Assembly: GCA_027924645.1 (NCBI GenBank)
Contig: BSBN01001688.1
Span: 186,001-250,000, forward strand
Direction: 5' to 3'
DNA: 64,000 nucleotides
Source: Cunninghamia lanceolata
Lineage: Eukaryota > Streptophyta > Pinopsida > Cupressales > Cupressaceae
Shown: positions 46,181 to 57,500 of the stretch, piece by piece
Layout of the letters: each line of letters opens with the position of its first letter
How positions within the stretch are numbered: position 1 is the stretch's first letter
Translations under genes and position numbers: made by a program
The notes under the pieces: generated by a model
Seen by the model: the letters and a program-made list of their open reading frames with translations, nothing else
What the model was told of the DNA's origin: nothing
The model's database searches: none

Positions 46181-47309
46181 CTTTCACGTTTTTCAAGGCA
46201 CGAAAAAAACGGATTACAAACTGATGGCATAAAAACATAGGGCAGATTGACGATACAAACAGGGAACATAACCCTAGCACGGGTTACGAGGCACAGATCC
46301 CGAGATAGAAAACACATGCTCAAAAATCCGAACACAGATTTCGAGGCTCACATCCTAAGAGTATGGAAAAAATACAAGCTCAAAAATCCAAACACGAATT
46401 TCGAGGCATAGATCCAAAGACAAAAAGCATGTCGTTGGTCCAAATGTGTGGCTGGCTGGGTCAAAGGTTGACCGGGGGCTTAAGAGTAAAGCGCTAAAGG
46501 TGAGCGCTGACCACAAAAAACTCTTGAAAAAAGGAACCTCCGGTGGAAGACAGAACCACGACCCCTATTAGATTTTAATACCACTTCACATGCTGTTGGG
46601 TAAGCACCTGCCAAACATCCCCCGCGACCAACGGAACTTCAGACAACAACAGTGATCAAAGAGGCCTGCAAAACCCGCTATCAAAACACCGATGGATCCT
46701 TGACAAAGAGCGGCGACCATAGAGATAAGGACTGAAAACTGTGATTAGAAATTGTGATTCGCAGAATAGAGATGGGGCTTAGCGTTGTAGGCGCGAATCA
46801 AGAAAGCCCACAAACGAAGCGGTTACAAAATCCCTATTTAGAGCAGATACACAATGTTGAATCGCCAAAAAAAATGAGGATGCCACAGAAGCACGTCTAA
46901 AAGCAAAGTCGTCAAATCACAAAACACGATCAAAAAGAGGTTTAAACAACAAAAAAAAAAGTTGCACCAGACTTGCGACAGGGGTTAGATAAGAGTGCAA
47001 GAGATAATCGCGAGCAAAAACCTAGAAACTCGCGACCCCAACAGATGAAGATAAAATCGTGAGCACAAACAGAATCCGCTTTCAAACAAAACCTTCGGCG
47101 CCACAGATAACACACAGCGATGAAGATTCGCTAGAGAAATACGCGGTCGTCAGAAAAACGTGATCATAGATTTATGAGAAATCATGATCACCGAGAATCG
47201 TGACCAAAAGACAAACACATTCTTCAGGGAAAAAAAAAAAATCACGACCAAAAACGACCCGAAGAAAAACACGCGATTTTGCAAAGCAAGAAAGAGCATC
47301 AAAAACGCG
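46181..47309 (-). other. Leader of the gag-only element
   Basis: About 1.1 kb between gag and the middle LTR without a coding match. The corresponding leader in the element at 24700-25826 is of similar length, so a long untranslated leader is a property of this family. Confidence 0.6.
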
Positions 47310-47530
47310 AACTTCATAATGATATTACTTGAATGAGTTAATTACATGATAGAGCAAAGCTCTATTTAAAGAGGTTAGATTAAGTTTCTAAAAAGAAAAC
47401 AAGAGTTTTGTAAAGGAAACTACAGCTAATAAAGCAGATGAGATAGAAACAAACTAAACTAAAGACAGAATTAAAAACTATCTAATAGGAAACTATATTG
47501 ACCATTAAATAACTAAATATTATTTTAATG
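47310..47530 (-). repeat. Middle LTR copy, missing its last bases
   Basis: 221 bp. On the minus strand it begins CATTAAAATAAT and stops at ATGAAGTT without the final TTACA and without a primer site, so the junction at 47309/47310 is a recombination or deletion point. Confidence 0.85.
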
Positions 47531-47658
47531 CACTCTTCCACCTTCAAATGAACAGACAGGATGGCATAGCGTCGTACAAAGATTGTACGGCCGCGTGCAG
47601 ATTCCAAAGGCGCCAGAAAAAAATTTTAGAAATAGAAAAATATTTTCCCTCTCTTGAT

Positions 47659-47672
47659 CTGCTCTGATACCA
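47659..47672 (-). other. Primer binding site
   Basis: On the minus strand TGGTATCAGAGCAG directly follows the outer LTR, matching initiator tRNA-Met. Confidence 0.85.
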
Positions 47673-47898
47673 TGTAAAACTTCATAATGATATTACTTAA
47701 ATGAGTTAATTACATGATAGAGCAAAGCTCTATTTAAAGAGGTTACATGAAGTTTCTAAAAAGAAAACAAGAGTTCCGTAAAGGAAACTACAGCTAATAA
47801 AGCAGATGAGATAGAAACAAACTAAACTAAAGACAGAATTAGAAACTATCTAATAGGAAACTATATTGACCATTAAATAACTAAATATTATTTTAATA
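47673..47898 (-). repeat. LTR copy, 5' side
   Basis: 226 bp, complete, with TATTAAAATAAT at the start and GTTTTACA at the end (minus strand). Confidence 0.88.
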
Positions 47899-47903
47899 CA
47901 CTC

Positions 47904-48800
47904 TTCCACCTTCAGATGATAGGGACTACGTTAGTCTGATTCTAAAGCACATTTTGGCCACAAGGAATAAATATCATTAGAAACTCTTGCTGAATGTAAG
48001 GAATACTTATTTGTCGTGAAAAATGGCACTAAGACAAAGTATTTAAAAGAAAGGATATTATCAATATAATCATTCCCAGATGAGGTGTTCAAGTGAGTAA
48101 ACGCCAATTAGTGGTCCCTTGAATTGTCAGTAGCTGACATCCTTGGGAGGTGTATAGACAATGCATAGGTAAAAATGATATCCTTGAGTCAATTCCAGTA
48201 CTGAAAGCCACTAGGATCATGCATTAAAACTGTATTTAAAGGGATAACAATATCCCAAATAGATATCACTGAGAAAAATAGGGTTTTAGATAAAGTGAAT
48301 ATATCAGGTACAATGTCAATCAAATATATGTGCATAAATATATTATATTCTTGTGTGATAGGGATTTAATGGGAAATAAAAATGGATATAACTGTCCCTA
48401 TCCCATGGCATGAAAAACCCTGTGAATTTAAAAGCAAGTAAAATTTTAGGAAAGAATGCAGCAGAATCATGGAATATCATTTTATTGAAAAATGAAGTTC
48501 AAAATGCTTGTTTTAGGTGCAAAATTCCTGCTTGAGATTTTCAGTCACAGTTTTTGTTCACAATTCTGATTTAATGTTCCAGTTGACCATCAATATAGTG
48601 TGTAGTCCCCAAATGCATTTCCAGCTCCTTTCTTCTCACCAGTTTTCAATTCTGGTGTGTAACTTCAGAATTCGTAGTTTCACCTGCCATCACAGTTCCT
48701 CTGTAGAATCTCAGGGTTATTAAAAATCCATTGTGGATAAGGTTTCCCTTTCAAATTATAGATGACGGTTTCAATGCATTATTCCAGAATGCATCAAATG
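47904..48800. other. Region without recognisable genes
   Basis: No protein match. It is moderately A+T-rich. Confidence 0.5.
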
Positions 48801-49217
48801 TGCAACTCCACTCATAGGCATTGTTATTTGCTGAAGCACATATCCCCATTTTTTATTTAAATTTGCAAAATGGGCTAAGGGTGATATTAAGGATGGGGAT
48901 ATTATTTAGGAAGATATGATATTTTTATTATTTTAATTTCCTTGCTTCAATTGGCTCCAAAGAGCCCTTATGACTCGTCCATTTAAGTTTAATATTAAAC
49001 CCTTCTTTTCTTGTCGGGTTCATTTTGTGCAGTTTCTTTTGTGCTCTCCTGTGTTTCCAAATAATTATACTTATTTAGTTATCAAACAAAACTTCATTTT
49101 TGTGCAGTTTCCTTTGTGCTCTGCCGTGTTTCCAAATAATTATTACTTGTTTAGTTATCAACCATAACTTCTATTAACTATTAAGCTTACCAGTCATAAT
49201 TGCCTAATTAACCAATT
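48801..49217. repeat. Direct repeat, left copy (flanks the hAT transposase element)
   Basis: Shares TGCAACTCCACTCATAGGCA, AAATTTGCAAAATGGGCTAA and TTGGCTCCAAAGAGCCCTT with 52455-52800. Within it, about 75 bp beginning CATTTTGTGCAGTTTC is tandemly duplicated (49022-49090, 49095-49160). The two outer copies are diverged by indels. Confidence 0.85.
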
Positions 49218-49799
49218 TGCTCAGAAAAAACCCAGGATCCAGGTCCAGTTCATTCCTAGTCTAGGATCCAATCCCCGTTCGTTGCTAGTCTAGGTCTGCT
49301 ATGGGTCCGGGCAGGGTCCTGCAGAACAGACACAGATTCATGCGGATTCACTCTCTAAGTTACCTTCTTTTTTCTAAAAAAATGAACCCTAACCCTAAAA
49401 TTGACCTCTAAAAACCTTGAAACACAAAACCAAACTCATTTAACCTTGTTTTGAAAACAGATGACACAAACCGAATAGACTTGGTGAATTTTCACTCTTG
49501 TTTGTCATTGCACAAATGGAGATGAAGATTGATTATTGAAGGTTCCAAAGCAATTGGATTGCTATTCATATGTGTGTGCAAAAGCCCATTCACTGCCAGT
49601 TTTTTTCCTTCATTTTTTCTTTTACAAACAAACTCTCTTGTTTTGTTTTCATTCTTCGATGTTTTAAAATTAAATATGTGTGTGTGTGTGTGTATTCCAT
49701 TTATTTGAAATGTGTTGTATTCTAAACTTGTTGCCATGGGGATTAGAATAGCAGCCAATTCTAGCTCCATGGGACAACCCTGCCTCAAAACAGACCCAA

Positions 49800-51990
49800 A
49801 TCGTTTTGGAAGTATGTCAATATGATAAAACAGTTTCCAGACTGTGGGGAGGGTATGTCAATGTTTGCAATGGGTGTAGTGTAAAATATAGAGACTCATA
49901 AATCGAGAGAAAGCCCATTTCTGGAGTACTCCTAAAATTGGTATCAAAATTTGCCCAAGCAAGAAGGATGTAGCCGTGTCAATATCTTAAGTGTTGGAAT
50001 ATACTAGAGAGTAGGAGAGCAAGCAAAAGAAGCAATTGACTGTAGAACAAGACATCATTTGGCAAAGAGAAAATCTTGAAGTTGTGGTAGAGAGCATCAA
50101 GAAAAGTCCACTACACATAACAAAACAAAGGGGCCATTGGAGAAGACATTTCAAAATGAATCACGAGAAATTGTCGATCAACACATTGCAAGATGCATCT
50201 ATGCATATGGTTTGGCTTTCAACGTTGTTTGCTCACAATATTGGCAAGAAATGCTGACAAAATTAATGATGCTCCAAACAGGTACAAGGGCCAAGGGCCC
50301 AAGTTTTGAATTATAATTTGCAATTTTTATTAATATTGAAACTCTAATGATGTGTATTGAACTCATTTTTTATCTATGATGTGTCTTGAACTCTAATTTT
50401 GATCTATATATGAAGGAAATAAGTAATATGTTCTCTAAATTCAGTAATATGCATGTTTTTGAAGAATATTTTTACAATTTATGTCTTTTAATGTTCAAAA
50501 AAATTGTTGAGTGTTTTCCCAAGTTTTAGTATAGTACAAATTTTTGAGAAAATTTAGGTCTGTCGAGTTTTTGCCAAGTCCAAGTTTTTGAACTATGATT
50601 CACACATCTTCCTTATGCTACAAAAGATGGGCAACAAAATTGATTGGATCAATGTATGTAGAGATCAACGAGATCCAAATGTTCATCACCAACTACCACG
50701 TCATACGACATATGCATATCATTCTCAAAATTGGAGTTGCTTAAGGTAAGTGAAACAAAAAAAAATTACATTTCACTTCAGTACTTTATTCTTTAAAATT
50801 TACGTTTCACTTTAGTACTTTATTCTTTAAAATTTTAATATGTTTTCTTCTTTGTTTTTAATTTCTTTTACTTTTATTTTCAAATAGGTTGTTGAGACCT
50901 CATTTGCCTCCAACACAATCATCTTGAAACAACTTGTGAAAGTGTGGGTGGCACTTTCTAGCATGGTTATAAGCCAACTTTGGTTTGTATGGAGGCAGTC
51001 CAATAATGAGAGTGCAACGAATATTAAGCAGATGATCCTAAATGACACTTGATGGGATTGTGTGGAATATCTTCTTCATTTCATTGAGCCCATCTTGAAT
51101 ATGATCCGTTATACTCACATGGATAAGCCATGTTTGGGAGAGATATTTGATGACATTGATTCAATAATTGAGAACATGAAAACCATCATAAATGAAAAAG
51201 AGCAAGATCATGAAAAAAAAAATTGAATTTCAAACTAGTGCAAACAATTCTTGTTGAGTGATAAAACAAAATGACCACCCCACTGCATATTCCCTTTGCG
51301 CTGACTCTAAAATATTAAAACACTGAGATCCTTTCTTTGTCATGGAGGGCTGCACCTTACAAAGATGTGGAAGTCAATGAAGGGTACAAACCGATGTTTG
51401 CTAAACTCTTCCCTAATCCTGATTTGGAGAATGTGATAAAAAATGAGTTTGTTGATTTTGTACACTCCAATCAATGGTCAAAGTATTCCCGCTCTTCATG
51501 ACATGTATAAGAAGAATGCTCACAATTGATGGTACTTCCATGGCCAAATATTCCATCACTTACAACCTCTTGTAATCAAAGTTGTATCACAATTTTTTAT
51601 TTTTTTTTATCTAAAACTCTCTAAATTTGAATTTCATTTCATTTTATAAATAATTTTTTTCAAGTTTTAAGTTTCATTTATAATTTTATTACTCCACTCT
51701 CCAGCTTTAATTCAATTGATTGCCAGCTCACCTTCATCTAAGTGGAATTGGAGTACATACTCTTTCATCAACTCAATAAAGCACAAGCCACTGTGCATTA
51801 AAAAAAGACAGAGAAGTTAGTTTATGTGCATTCCAACTTGGACCTTTCGAACAAACAAAATGACTGACTACAAGGAAGAGGCAACAAAGTTGTGGGATGT
51901 AGTGCTAGAGCATATTGACTTGGATGATTCCACTACCCAACAAACTTCATTTTTTGAGCCAGTGGCACTCCTCGTGGTTCTTCTAATCTA
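49800..51990 (+). pseudogene. hAT transposase pseudogene (BED zinc finger, DUF659, dimerisation region)
   Basis: hAT transposases cut and paste DNA with an RNase H-like core. Order of pieces: a BED-type finger start (GGYVNVCNGCSVKY, about 49850-49890) with IGIKICPSKKDVAVSI after it; PLEKTFQNESREIVDQHIAR and YAYGLAFNVV (50135-50230), the start of DUF659; NDAPNRYKG (about 50268-50295); then about 300 bp of non-coding DNA. It resumes at LMLQKMGNKIDWI (about 50615) and MFITNYHVIRHMHI. Then comes a probable intron (donor AAG/GTAAGTG near 50740, acceptor TTTCAAATAG at 50887). After it are ETSFASNTIILKQLVKVW, LHFIEPILNMIRYTHMDKP and, at 51730-51960, the C-terminal dimerisation region (WSTYSFINSIKHK, KEEATKLWDVV). 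Many stops and shifts; inactive. Confidence 0.8.
50330..50600. other. Non-coding segment inside the hAT transposase, possible nested element end
   Basis: It replaces the middle of DUF659. Its right end (GAGTTTTTGCCAAGTCC, then TTTTTGAACTATG) resembles the right end of 62109-62643 (TTTTTTGCCAAGTCC, later CCAACTATG), and both have TTATGTTCTCTAAAT-type text in the middle. It may be a small related insertion whose left end has been lost. Confidence 0.4.
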
Positions 51991-52454
51991 ATGTCAATGA
52001 TGATAATGATGATTTTTATTAAGATCCATGGCATTGATTGCTGATTTTATCATTTTAATACTGAATAATGAATATCTATCATGACATTCAAGTTTGACAA
52101 ATTAATATTGAAGTACTATTTTTAATTTTTATGGTGGTTTTGTTTATTAGTTATTATATATATGCATCCTATGTGGTATTCTGAACTTAATTTCTGTTTT
52201 TAGACTGTAAATATGTATATTTTATATTTATGACTTTTATATGTTTTTTTAACAGACGTACCCCAAACAAACTCAAGCCCAAAAAAATTTGTCATGGCCC
52301 AAACCTCAAACCCAAAGCAGTAACTTAGATAATCACAACCTCTAAAACATTAAATGGAGGAAGCATTGCATAATTGTGGCCTGAGGAGGTTCCATTTTAT
52401 CAAAGGTGATAAGAAGGAAGCAGCTATTTTAATTTTTAAGTGAGAAAGAACAGT

Positions 52455-52800
52455 TGCAACTCCACTCATAGGCATTGTTCATCTCCAGAGCACACATCCC
52501 CATTTTTATTTAAATTTGCAAAATGGGCTAAGGCCTAAGATTGATATTAAGGACAGGCAGAGATTATTTACGACACTACCATACTTTTTATTTTAATTTC
52601 CTTGCTCCAATTGGCTCCAAAGAGCCCTTGTGACTCATCCATTTAATTTCTATAATGAACCATGTTTTTCTTAGGTTCATGTTTGTGCAGTTTCACTTTG
52701 TGCTCTGCAGTGTTTCTTAACAATACCACTAGTTTAGCAATTAAACATGGCTTCTATTGTCTAATTAAGCTTACCTGTCAAAATTGCAACCAGTTAATTT
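52455..52800. repeat. Direct repeat, right copy
   Basis: Second copy of 48801-49217, lying about 125 bp beyond the right end of the hAT element. Because target duplications of hAT are 8 bp, this larger duplication must be independent, for example an older local duplication or two copies of another repeat. Confidence 0.8.
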
Positions 52801-53618
52801 AATGAAAAAGTTAGTAGGTAAGATGTATATGCTAACAGTTATGTCCAAAAACAAAGGAAATAATTAACCACGGGTCTAAGACAATTAAAGGTAGTATGGC
52901 AACATTAGACTGTTGGCACTTAAGGATATCAGAATAACAAATTCACAAAATAGAGTTTACCATATAACATCATTAGCCTTCATGAAAGGAAAAAAAATGC
53001 CAAATGGAAAATGCTGGCTTTAAAGTTTGAATAGACCTTTAACCCTTAGAGTTGAGTTTTATGGGAGCAAATCATCTATTCGGTTCATTTGTAAGAGACA
53101 GATTCATTGGACCAAGTGCAGTGCCCATAATTTATTGCAACATCCTACGCTCAGTTATTGTCCATACCTTCCCAAGTCAATTATTTCATATTATGTACCA
53201 TGTGACTAATTCCATTTCAATAAAGATTCAATTTTGAGGATTTCCAAAATCTTAATTCTATTCTTTGTTTTCAAATATACATATTTTATAAATATATTCA
53301 GATTTCAGTTTTAGATAGAAGTTGTTAATCACTTATAGCATCAGAATCCAGCAATGTTTACCAAACATTAACTGCTCAGAAGCATACATCCATGATCCTG
53401 CAAGTAAAAAAGCTAGCTTCCTGTTAAGAACTTGGTATCCTACACCAAGTGCAATAGCCACAATGTGCTGGAGCATCCTAAGCTTAGCTAGCATTCATAC
53501 CTTCTCACAAAAGTTCTTTTTATATTATGTACTGTCTGACTTATTTTATGTCTACAAAGATTTAATTTAGGATTTCCAAAAACAATCTACTCTTCACTTC
53601 CAAACATAATATAATTAG
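52801..53618. repeat. Diverged local duplications, no gene
   Basis: About 53105-53270 and 53440-53600 resemble each other (ACCAAGTGCA(G/A)T, GCAACATCCTA/GGAGCATCCTA, CATACCTTC, ATATTATGTAC, AGGATTTCCAAAA). About 53340-53450 resembles 60735-60840 on the other side of the element at 53619-60724 (CCAGCAAT(G/A)TTTACCA, CTGCTCAGAAGCA, TAGCTTCCTGTTAA). The region is thus built of old copies of one sequence. Confidence 0.65.
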
Positions 53619-53849
53619 CTAAGTTACCGATCCTGGTACTGGTTCGGGTTCGGGTTCGCCAGTTCGATTTGCAGATTGGGCCAAAAACAATTGGGGTTGG
53701 GTTTGTTTTGGGTTTGTCGTTACAAAAACATATAAAAAAATAATATAGTCTAAAATCAAGAATATTAGACAATATACATATTTCCTAATACTTTTAATGT
53801 ACATTGTATGGTAATATTTATAAGTCTTACCGAAAGGAGTCTTGGTGGA

Positions 53850-54571
53850 AACAATAAGGTGGCGATCTTGGGAAACAAGTCAAGAGAAGAAAAGCGAAGG
53901 AGAAATTCATGTTGGGAAAGTAATCAGACAGGAGGGCAACCTCAACTCTCCACCCCCAAGACAATTTGAAGAGGAGAGGTTCGAACAGATTAAGGAAACT
54001 TCAAAAAAGGGTGAAAAGCAAGTGTCTAAAAAAAAAGGTTTTATCCCCAGAGGCAGAAGAAGCAAAGAACTTGAAGGCTTCATGGGTAAGGGTGCAGAGC
54101 CTGGACAAGAAAATTTCGGAGACCTTGGGAATGATTCACCCAAAGGTGCAGAGAGATGATCTCAATTCCTTGATTGAAGTTGGAAAGGAGTTGGTGGAAT
54201 TGGTCGAAGCAGCGAAGGAGGGCTCCATATTGCTAGGAGAAGAAGGTCTGGACGAGCACTGGAAGGGTCTCGAGGAAGAAGATTTTCAGGTTATGGATCC
54301 AGAAAATGATTTACCTTCTCCAACGCTCCCTCAGGCGCAGATTCAAGTGGAAGACTCAGGAGCCGGATTGGAACTGATAAAAGGATCCTTAGGGCTTGGC
54401 CAGAAGGATGCTTCCAAATTGGTGCCAAATTGCGGAGATTTAAAAGGAAGAGGGCGACCTCCTAAAAAGGAGAAGCTGAAATTGGATGGAGAAGCCAATG
54501 GGCAGTTAAAAATCAAAAATTTGTTGAAAGTAGGGAATGGAGCAACCCTTACTGAAAAACAAAGAAAATAA
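53850..54571 (+). pseudogene. LINE ORF1, C-terminal part with an AT-hook-like end
   Basis: Two overlapping frames make up one gene: the first to about 54030, the second from the A-run at 54026-54035 to a TAA at 54569-54571. The protein is charged and mostly disordered (EAKNLKASWVRVQSLDKKI, LVELVEAAKEGSILLGEEG). It ends with KGRGRPPKKEKLK, an AT-hook-like motif seen at this place in other plant L1 ORF1 proteins. The RNA-binding knuckle was not seen. The start is uncertain because no ATG fits the first frame near 53850. Confidence 0.6.
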
Positions 54572-57500
54572 TATCTTGGAATATTAGGGGCTTAAATGCC
54601 CCTAATAAAAGATGCCTATTCAGGTATTTTTTGGAATCTTCGCAGGCAGAAATATACATTATTCAGGAATCCAAGTTAAATCAGGTTGAAAGAGACAAGC
54701 TAAGCAAGAAATTTTGTAGGTGGAATTATGTGGGGGTTGATGTGAATGGGGCTTCTGGAGGTCTCATCACTTGGTGGCGCCCTCAATTAGTGGTAATAGA
54801 AGAAATAGACAAAAGCAGAACTTGGATAGCAAGCAAGGTAAGGAGTCTAGCCTCCAATCTAAGCTTTTTGCTCATTAATATCTATGGACCCAACTCTTGT
54901 TTAGAGAAAAAGGAAATATGGAAAGAATTAGACATAATCCGTAGTAGCCAAGCCTTTGATTTCTTTTTGCTAGGAGGGGACTTTAATGCAATTCTGAAAT
55001 CAAAGGATAAATGAGGTGGATTGGGAAGGAAACTACAATCCCAAATAGATTTTGAAAACTTTGTGGATAGGAACTCTCTTTATGAAATCTCAATGGGAAA
55101 TGGCTCTTATACATGGACAAATAGAAGATTAGGTTGCAGCAATATTGCAGAAAAACTTAACAGATTTTTATTCAAAGGAGATTTGAGAAACTTCCCCTTT
55201 TCTTTCGAATGTAAGATCCTACTAGTTTCTGGATCAAACCATTATCCCATCTGCCTTGATATTTTAGGGGAAAGAAAACCAGTAAGATGTCCCTTCAAGT
55301 TCAAAAACATGTGGTTCAAGGACCCAAATTTTCTGGATTTGGTAAAACAATGGTAGATAGAGGTGGATCCGAGGGGTTACAAACTTTTCAACCTGATTAC
55401 CAAGTTAAAAGCAATAAAACAGAACATCAAGCAATGGACCAAAGACTGTTTCAACAATATTTTCCAGGAAAAGAAGTATACAAAATCTGATCTGGAGGCC
55501 CTTAATGAAAAAATTCTTAGAGAAGGAATGGATGCAAACAGTTTCCAGCAAGAAAAGGCGTTGCTGGGGAAGTTGGGGGATCTGCTTTCTAAGGAAGAAA
55601 TCTTCTGGAGGCAAAAATCCAAAGAAACTTGGTTGAGGGCAGGAGATAAAAACACAAAATTCTTTCATAATTCTACAAGGGTTAGGAGAGAATCAAACAG
55701 AATCTCCTCAATCAAATTAGCAGATGGTAGAGTGATTGACAAAATGGAAGAGATCAATAAAGTGATAGTAGACTTTTTTCAGAACCTGCTTAATGATTGG
55801 GATGGGCCAAATTTGGATAGTCAAATGCAACTCTTAAGAAACATACCCACACTTGTCTCGAAAGATCATAACAAAATGCTGACTCAAAGCTTCACAGAAG
55901 TAGAGATCAAGGAGGCAGTTTTTGGGCTTCATCCTGACAAAGCACATAGACCCAATGGGTTTCCAACTACTTTCTTTCAAAAGTGTTGGGACTTCTTGGG
56001 TAAAGAAGTGACAGAAGCAATAGAGGAGTCGAGAAGGTCTGGGAAGATTTTAAAGGAAGTAAACAACACCTTTATAGCGCTCATCCCAAAAAAAGAAAAA
56101 CATGAAGCTTTAGAAGATTTTAGACCAATTTCACTGTGCAACACGCTTTACAAAATCTTAGCAAAGGCAGTTGCTAATAGAGTAAAGCTAATTCTGCCAG
56201 AAATAATTTCAAAGGAACAAACATGTTTCGTTCCGAGAAGGTCAATTTTAGGAGTAATCATTGCACAAGAAGCAATTCATTCAGTGCAGAGGTCAAAGAA
56301 AGAGGCGATGCTTATCAAATTAGACATCAAGAAAGCATATGACAAGGTAAATTGGAGATTTCTTTTCAAGGCTATGGAAGCTTTTGGATTTGATAAAGAA
56401 TGGTTAAATTGGATATTTGAATGGGCAGCTAGCCCAAGGTTCTCAGTGCTATTCAATGGATCCTCAAAAGGTTTCTTTTCTATGTCCAGAGGTCTCAGAC
56501 AAGGGGACCCCCTGTACCCCTTTTTGTTTATAGTAATGGCAGATGCGTTGGGCAGATCCTCTCTTAGAGCCAAGGCAGAAGGGCGGTTGGAAGGGTTTCT
56601 GATCACAAGTGGGGCTACAGAAGTGACTCACCAGCAACTCGACGATGACACCATGCTCTTCGAAGTAGCCAAAGAAAGAGAAGCGAAGTCCCTCAAAGAT
56701 ATCCTGGATCAATACACCATAGCCTCGAGTCAAGAGGTTAGTCAACAAAAATCAGAGGTTTTCTTTTTCAACACCTTTCTTTTTCAACACCTCCCTAGCA
56801 AAAGAAAATCGCATCATCAAAATCCTGAACTTCAAAAAAGAAGAATTACCCTGCAAATATCTAGGCTTGCCGCTAGTGAAAGGGGTCAAATGATGGAAGC
56901 TGTGGGAAACCTATTAGAGAGAATTAAGGTTAAACTAGCATCATGGAAAAGCAAATGGCTCTCGTGGGCAGGTAGGTTGACTCTGCTAAAGGCTGTCATT
57001 TCTGCCATTCCAACTTACACAATGTCCTGTTTCCCTCTTTCAAAGTCAGCCTTTCGAAACCTTAATCAGAAAATGAAAACTTTTTTCTAGCAAGGGAATT
57101 CAAAACACCACAAGTATCCTTTGATAAAGTGGTCTCAAATCTGTGAACCTAAAGAAGCAGATGGAACGGGGTTAAAAGATCTTCTGTCTCAGAACATCGC
57201 TTTAGGTGCAAAATTGGTTTGGTCTATCTATTCGAAGCCGGAGTTGAAATGGGTAAAAATCTTAAAGGCAAGAATATTTAGAGGAAGAAAACAGTATCTT
57301 TATTTCCAGACTTTTGCCAAAAGGATCGAGAATCTGGAATTTTATTGGAAGCTGCATGAGTCTGATTTCAAGCCAGTTAACATGGGAAATAAGAGATGGA
57401 AGTAAAGCCCGTTTCTGGGAAGACTCGTGGGATGGCCAATCTCCTTTAGCTGCCAGAGAAGACTTAGAACAAATCAGAACTCTCACAAAGCATAGATGGG

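Larger units (their letters stand above)
44963..47898 (-). mobile_element. Gag-only copia element related to the TR-GAG at 24477, with three LTR copies
   Basis: Read on the minus strand: LTR (47898-47673), primer site, about 130 bp of leader, a purine-rich GAAGGTGGAAGAGTG, a second LTR (47530-47310), leader, gag, a G-run purine tract, and a third LTR (45169-44963). LTRs begin TATTAAAATAAT and end TTTTACA, homologous to the element at 24477 and with the same TA..CA ends. CACTC flanks both outer ends (44958-44962 and 47899-47903). But the same CACTCTTCCACCTTC also follows the middle LTR, so it may be part of a purine tract and not a target duplication. The extra LTR suggests recombination between tandem or nested copies. 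Confidence 0.8.
49225..52328 (+). mobile_element. hAT element with a decayed transposase gene
   Basis: The right end is well placed: GCAGTAACTTAG at 52328, preceded by CCCAAACCTCAAACCC and GGCCC blocks. The left end is near 49225-49330, where CCAGGATCCAGGTCC, GTCTAGGATCC and GGGTCC repeats form a subterminal array. Its exact start and an 8-bp target duplication were not found (right flank ATAATCAC). The interior carries hAT transposase pieces from about 49800 to 51990. The right 130 bp aligns with the right end of 27590-28544 and, inverted, with the left end of 53619-60724, so this is the likely coding relative of those elements. Confidence 0.65.

Noticed and set aside
48801..52800. Direct repeats at 48801 and 52455 as LTRs of one element
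   Set aside because: No primer site, no purine tract and no TG..CA ends with a 5-bp duplication. The interior is hAT, not retroviral.
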